Assembly (NCBI RefSeq): GCF_021730395.1
Contig: NC_069363.1
Coordinates: 53,749,001 to 53,813,000, forward strand
Length of the DNA stretch: 64,000 nucleotides
DNA from: Mercenaria mercenaria
Lineage: Eukaryota; Mollusca; Bivalvia; Venerida; Veneridae
Reading direction: 5' to 3'
Shown: piece after piece, positions 58,801 to 64,000 of the stretch
Position numbering within the stretch: position 1 is the stretch's first letter
How the letters are laid out: the number at the start of each line of letters is the position of its first letter
Translations under genes and position numbers: made by a program
Notes under the pieces: generated by a model
What the model saw: only the letters and a program-made list of their open reading frames with translations
What the model was told of the DNA's origin: nothing
The model's database searches: none

Positions 58801-61800
58801 CGTAAAAATGTTGGAATCAAACTTAAAATTATATTTACAGCTATGGGTAACTGCTAAAAAGCAGGGCAAAAAGACAGCCTCGTTTTTCTGGGTTGGAAGT
58901 GAAATGAACATTTCAGGTACTCCTATTTGAACTTGGTGGCATGTCTTTGGAGACTGCCTAGTATTACTATGATACATGGCAAAACCAATTTTTTTTTTGT
59001 TAAATAATTTCTTTAATTTTTAATGTAAACATTTGCTTCTTAAAAGATATTTTTTAAAAGTCGGTGGATAAATCTAAACTTTTTTTATGGAATATCAATT
59101 TTTATATAACTATATACGTATATCTATAATAATTTCAGTTTGCTTGTACTGATTTGAGACATTTAAGTCAATAGTGTGTATTCATGATGGCATTCGGTAA
59201 TTAAAACGAAACAAGCTGACATGAAAAGACACAAAACCTATAACTTGTAATTATATCAGACAAACCAAGTAAAGAACTACAATTTTCTAATATGTCTATA
59301 TGTTTACAGGGATGCAGCCGGATATCTGGAAACATTACAATGGGTATTGATACTATTTTGATAAGTATTAAAATTTAAAAAAAATTAATTGAAATCAGTT
59401 AATACGAAATAATGACTTCGAAGAAAGTATATTGAAAATTTGTTCAGACCGTGTAAAATATTTGATAAATGTGAAATCATAGCAAGCAAGCATGCATAGA
59501 AAAAGAAGTATGGACATCCATGTAATGATGTATATTGTAGGAGTATCTCTTACGAAGATCGCGTTGACACTGTGTTGGGATGGCTTGAAATGCCCGATGA
59601 AGACAGACCTGAATTTATCACACTTTATTTCGACGAGCCAGATCACGAGGGTCATGGGTCAGGACCTAACAGCGAAAAGGTAGGATAGATATATGTAAGG
59701 AAATATTAAAAAAAGTTTTTTATTTACTTTTATGACTTTAAACAAAGAGATATCATAAACTTTTTTTCATTTACTTTAGTGTTAGGACCCAAAAGCGAAA
59801 AGGTAGAATGGATATGGGCAAAGAACTATCACAAAGGTTTTTTTTTATTTACTTTAATAGTGACTTTAAGGAGGAACCACACTATAACTTTTTTTCAGAG
59901 CCCACGTTATTGACTGGTACCCTGTGTATATTTTTACGTTTAATGCATCAGTGACGTTTCCATGACGTCGCAAACGGATGTATTAAACGCAAAAATGTAT
60001 ACAGATCTAAATCAGAAATATCTTCCAGTTTTTGCTGGTACCAGTCAATAACGTGGGCTCTGAAAAAAAGTTATAGTGTGGTTCCTCCTTAAGCAAAACG
60101 CGGCAGTTTTGTAAATTATTTCTTATTGCCAAAAGAGATGGAATGGCATCGTAAAAAGCTGCCAATGGCTGACGAAATTTGTATTAATTGCACTTATCAG
60201 AGTATCAACAAATGACAACATTTTTGTAACTCAAATGAAATGTTATACAACAGATTTAAAAGAAAAAAAAATAACTGCAAAAATATGCCATGTTTCCTGC
60301 ATATTCATATTTCATGTGCCATTCCACGTTTCAGGCTGCTGACGGTCATGTACCATATACTTTTCCTTATCAAATTTGTTTTTGTTTGTGTAGGTTTAGA
60401 GAAACACGACAAAGTTTAAGTTATATAGCGGCTTTTCTAGCTTTTGATGGTGGATGAAAACCCAAGGTGCATTTTTTTCCATCATGAGCGGGCACCTGGG
60501 TAAAATCACCCTATGTTTCAAACCGACTCTATGATCTGTTGTATCATTAAGGCACCTCGTTTATCATATTCTTAAATCAATGTTTCAGATTAACTCTATG
60601 TTAGAGCGGATGGATTCCATAATTCGTCGATTAATGGACGGGCTGCTCAGGCGTAATATGGACCACTGCGTCAACTTGATAGTCCTGGCCGATCATGGTA
60701 ATACATCTTACTACTATATGATTGGGGGTGTCCTGAAATGATGATTCGAATGATCTTTATTTATGGCATTCGTGATATTTCTTATATGAAATGATCAAGG
60801 GTATTCTGCATGTGTTTCACGTGTACTGTAACATTGTGAGATTGTAATTGTTGCAATATAGATAAAGAAATGTGTTTGAAACAGTTAACAGTTGACCTCT
60901 GTTTTAGGTATGGCAGACACATCATGTGAGAGACAGGTCGTGTTAGATAAGTATCTTGATGGGGTTGGCGATATGTTGATATACTCCGGCACTACAGGAC
61001 ATATCAATACAAAATACAGAAAAGTCAGTAAAGTTGTATACGAAAATGAAAATGGTAAGGCGCACAAAAGATCATTTTCAGAAATAAGTTCTTTTTAATG
61101 TGTTTTAGCATCCATATATAAATACTTCTTGGTCACTACCGCATATCGTACGTTAGTGTTTCAAGCATAAGTAACATTTGTGCGTAACAACAGTTTGTTG
61201 ATACATCAAAATGTTGTGGCTTTAGCAACATGCAATTGCAAATATGAAACTGCGGATCCCGCAATGACATTAAAAAGTTCAAGAGACATTTTAATAAATA
61301 TAGTATGTAGGCAGCAGGAAATATGGAAAAGATGCAGGTAATTTTTGTTTTTCTAGTTTGTCCGTCCGCTCGTCAATCAGTCAAAAAAGAACATAGTATA
61401 TGGACCAAAGCAGACTGTTTTATTTTTGGTAGGACTGACCTGTGCATAGTCCTCAGTGCAAAGCGTAATGTGGTAAATGTTTCTTCCTCTTTATCAGTTG
61501 TACCAACAGAAGACGTCATTAAATCTCTACAATGTAAGAACTCTCATCTGAACATCTTCTCACGGTCGTCGCTACCTGCCCGGCATCACTATGCTAATAA
61601 CGACAGAATTGGCAATGTTGTTCTAGACATCGAACAATCTTGGCTGGTATAGTATGTAGGAAACACAAAGCAGTATTTAAACCTCACTCTATTTTTCCAA
61701 ACATATGATTTTAGTAAAACCAAGTTTAAACTTCTGTGAAGAAATATCTGTGTAAAATAAAACACAACAAGGCTTTTGTAAAAAACTAGGCAACGGCCGT

Positions 61801-64000
61801 TTACTAATTTTCAACATAAATGAGACTTTTGAAGTACATAAACTGGTGAACCAGAGACTAGTTCCGCAAAAAGGGCATTAATTCCATTTAGAAAGAGTCT
61901 CTTTGGGTTTAGTATTCCAATAGCTGGTTCTCAGCTTGACAGTTCATTTGAAAGTGCTCGCTAAGTAAGCTAGGTAAAAAACATCCATATGATTCCAAAG
62001 CTTCGGTCATTTTCGTAGTTTTTTAACAAAACTGGTTTCGTAATACCGACCCTTCGAGACAGACCGGGATAAAACAAATCATAAGGCTGTGTATTGGCAT
62101 GAAAATGAAATGTTAAATTAATAAGTGATTCACCATTGACTTTACATGAGTTCCTTTATTGTCATTTTTTTCTAAATGAATTGATAACCATGCATGCACA
62201 TTGTGTGTTTTATAAGATGTATTTACATTCGCTTCATACGCTTGATGAAACCCTCTTTTGCCGAAAGCTTCAAATGTTATATCTTTTGTCTTTAATAGTT
62301 TAGAAAGTGTGCCAACAACAAATGAATCAAAACGAATCAGTTAATCACTAAAAAAGAAACTAAAACAATGTTGTACTCGACATCAGTTTTGGAACAAGCT
62401 AACGGGCAGGGTAGACCCCATTTTATATACTGTGACTTGCTGTAGAGCATCATAGCCTTTTGAAATATGTTTTCATGATGTGACAGTATGTTATACCCCA
62501 AGCAATAAAAACAATATCTACTGTTAAACTGATGTATGTTCGCCGAATATATCCATGGCACGGGTAGTGCAACATTACATTACACGAAAGAGTAAGACTT
62601 GAAAAGATTTTGAAGAACGTTAAAATAAATCAACGGTTATATAGGAACGAAAAATGTTTCGTGGCCTTTGCATTTCATCTCAAAAAGTAATCAAACAGCA
62701 AAGTCCAACCAATATACGGATGTCTATAATTTTGATGTGTTGATAATGTATATCAATTTGATGAAACAAGAAGGAGTTGAATTTACAAGGTACAGAAGCA
62801 GTTGTCACAGACATTATAAAGCCAAAAAGGGACAAAATGTAAATTATTTTGGATATAAGTCCAGATAATATGTGTATGTCCACTTGATGTTGACGAAGTA
62901 TACCAAGTTTCATTTGATTTTGATTGAAACTGAGGAAGGAGTTCAGGACCCACAAGGGGCATAAAACTTTAATGTTTCTTGACAAATAGGGGGTGTTATT
63001 GTCAGGGAGGTTTTTTAATGCTGGGGTATATATGTTTTTATCCTAACACTATTTACTGCGATATAAGGTTGTACATGTATATGTAAACAATATGGTTCTT
63101 TGGCAAATAGGAGGAGTGCGGGGGCATTTATTCTGGGGTGCATGGCATTACTTGTATAGCCCGTTTACTTAATGGCAGTGTATTTCTGTTGTTTCGACTT
63201 GGTCCTTTGAAAACTGTTATCAAAAACAGCGTTTTGTAATATTTTAAAGGGTCATAACTCTTAAACCGGAGATGGGTCGCATTTGTCCAACTCGTACAGA
63301 TGTATAGGTTGACATATTTCCTAAACATCCCATAAAAAAAATAAAAATCGTTGACATTTTTGCGAATACGATTCCGTCTAGTATATGGAGTTACTTTTAA
63401 TTATTTTGCTACTGGTTTTGACATAAGCTCATTCTTCTACAAATAGAAACTAGTCAGTCTATATGCTAGAGATTACATAGATGCATTTAAGTTATTGTCT
63501 GTTTTTCATCTTAGCCCAACGAAAAGAAAAAGTTGTTTGAAAGGAAATCATGGTTACGACAACATATATAAAAGCATGCATGTAAGTAAATGACCCTTTC
63601 TTGTTCAGTATTACGTGACTCATTGCAAATTGTTAGCTATCATGTGCTGCTGATCATGCCAAGCTACGTAAGTGGTTTGGTTTTGTATTTGCGGACAGGA
63701 TACTTTATTTCTTTCTAGCAAGTACTTTAACAATTTTATTTTTATTTAGTTATAACGACTGCCATTTTTATTTCAAAATTGTAAAATATTTTAAGTACTG
63801 TTTACATGTTGGGCACCTATTGTATCATTGCTATCTTGCTATGGTATTGAAATCGGATTGCAAACTTTACCTGCCCTGAGACAATTTTTTTATTGCATTT
63901 CTATCGCCGATCATTTAACTAGTTCCGAACTTTACAATTGCAGGCATTGTTTCTGGCTCATGGTCCTGATTTTAAACAAAATGTAGCTGTAGATCCTTTC
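55864..64000 (+). CDS. ENPP-type ectonucleotide pyrophosphatase/phosphodiesterase (3' end beyond window)
   Basis: Exons 55864-56022, 56322-56417, 56980-57182, 57453-57618, 58090-58209, 58841-58916, 59310-59343, 59541-59679, 60589-60697, 60908-61054, 61498-61651, 63515-63581 and 63944-64000+ join in phase to 509 residues. The order is a cytoplasmic tail of about 48 residues; one transmembrane anchor (about 49-69, [20 protein letters not shown]); a Ser/Thr stalk with KDRLST twice; then the catalytic domain from 155. Seven site residues are visible: D163 (SLDGF), nucleophile T199 (LTFPNHY), D319 and H323 (EPDHEGH), D366-H367 (ADHG) and H480 (GNHGYDN). By family knowledge these bind two zinc ions and hydrolyse nucleotide phosphodiesters outside the cell. 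No somatomedin B domains are seen, unlike ENPP1-3. The nuclease-like C-terminus lies beyond the window. The start is the first in-frame ATG; an alternative 5' exon is possible. Confidence 0.92.
56485..56640 (-). mobile_element. SINE fragment in ENPP intron 2, minus strand
   Basis: TCAGCTTTTGATGGTGAAGA, CCTGGGTAGAACC, CGTCTGTAAGCCAGCTGG and ACTTCCTCACATAAAAGAATT are the complement of the body of the 28749 SINE family. The tRNA head is missing. Confidence 0.6.
59640..59875 (+). repeat. Tandem partial duplication of an ENPP exon end and its donor
   Basis: GGACCTAACAGCGAAAAGGTAG (end of exon 59541-59679 plus donor) is repeated about 118 bp later as GGACCCAAAAGCGAAAAGGTAG (from about 59785), with the following intron sequence also repeated. 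The second copy has an AG just upstream (TTTACTTTAG) and a GT donor, so a 23-nt cryptic exon is possible. Such an exon would shift the frame. Confidence 0.75.
59870..60088. mobile_element. Palindromic MITE, 52-bp perfect ends, TTAA flanks
   Basis: The left arm 59870-59921 (GGAGGAACCACACTATAAC...) and right arm 60037-60088 are exact reverse complements over 52 bases. TTAA flanks both sides (59866-59869 and 60089-60092), as in piggyBac-type insertions. It sits in an ENPP intron. The inner part has a weaker inverted repeat (TTTTTACGTTTAAT and ATTAAACGCAAAAA). Confidence 0.85.
60430..60535 (-). mobile_element. SINE fragment in an ENPP intron, minus strand
   Basis: TCTAGCTTTTGATGGTGGATG, CCCAAGGTGCAT and GCGGGCACCTGGGTAAAATC match the body of the 28749 SINE family. 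Both ends are missing. Confidence 0.5.
61652..63514. other. Long ENPP intron, nothing else assigned
   Basis: 1.86 kb between the exons ending at 61651 and starting at 63515. The donor GTATGT at 61652 is preferred over an earlier GT because only it restores phase with the next exon. No repeats of known kind and no second gene recognised. Confidence 0.6.

Noticed and set aside
61641-61650. Earlier donor (TGGCTG then GTATAG) for the ENPP exon starting at 61498
   Set aside because: It would put the next exon (GNHGYDN) out of phase; the GTATGT donor at 61652 gives the correct frame.

Overview
The window reads as nuclear DNA of a bivalve mollusc, probably a heterodont clam (inference). It is AT-rich and gene-poor. 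Introns have ordinary GT-AG ends. The repeats are of kinds common in bivalves: tRNA-headed SINEs, tandem-repeat elements ending in a GGAC-type microsatellite plus hairpin (pearl-like), and many palindromic MITEs. No rRNA, CRISPR, operon or bacterial signal was seen.

Layout. (1) 1-1700: a pearl-like tandem repeat, then the last coding exon of an ENPP-type phosphodiesterase gene that enters from the left. (2) 5.8-27.7 kb: a segmental tandem duplication of about 9.3 kb per unit, carrying three copies of a single-exon gene for a secreted coiled-coil protein with three C-terminal repeats of about 110 residues. The family is not one I recognise. Copy 2 (15574-17292) looks whole. Copy 1 (6233-7915) has its signal peptide out of frame. 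Copy 3 (24261-25286) is a chimera lacking the coil and the first repeat. Foldback-like inverted repeats and pearl-like repeats were duplicated with the genes. (3) 13.6-14.2 kb: a large palindrome with two 224-bp arms. (4) 28-48 kb: several degenerate copies of a low-copy repeat, interrupted by SINEs, a LINE fragment, a MITE and a 6.6-kb DNA transposon (33802-40379). The transposon has 34-bp terminal inverted repeats and a spliced transposase-like gene on the minus strand. (5) 49.1-50.4 kb: a 37-bp minisatellite. (6) 52.6-53.9 kb: a 1.35-kb inverted-repeat element. (7) 55.9-64.0 kb: a second ENPP gene on the plus strand. Thirteen exons are placed in consistent phase, and all seven expected metal-site residues are visible. 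It runs off the right edge.

The ENPP tail at the left and the ENPP gene at the right suggest a tandem ENPP cluster, into which the coiled-coil gene array and much repeat DNA have been inserted or expanded. The ENPP product would be a type II membrane ectoenzyme that hydrolyses extracellular nucleotides or related phosphodiesters. The array product would be secreted and probably oligomeric. No functional link between the two is shown by the sequence.
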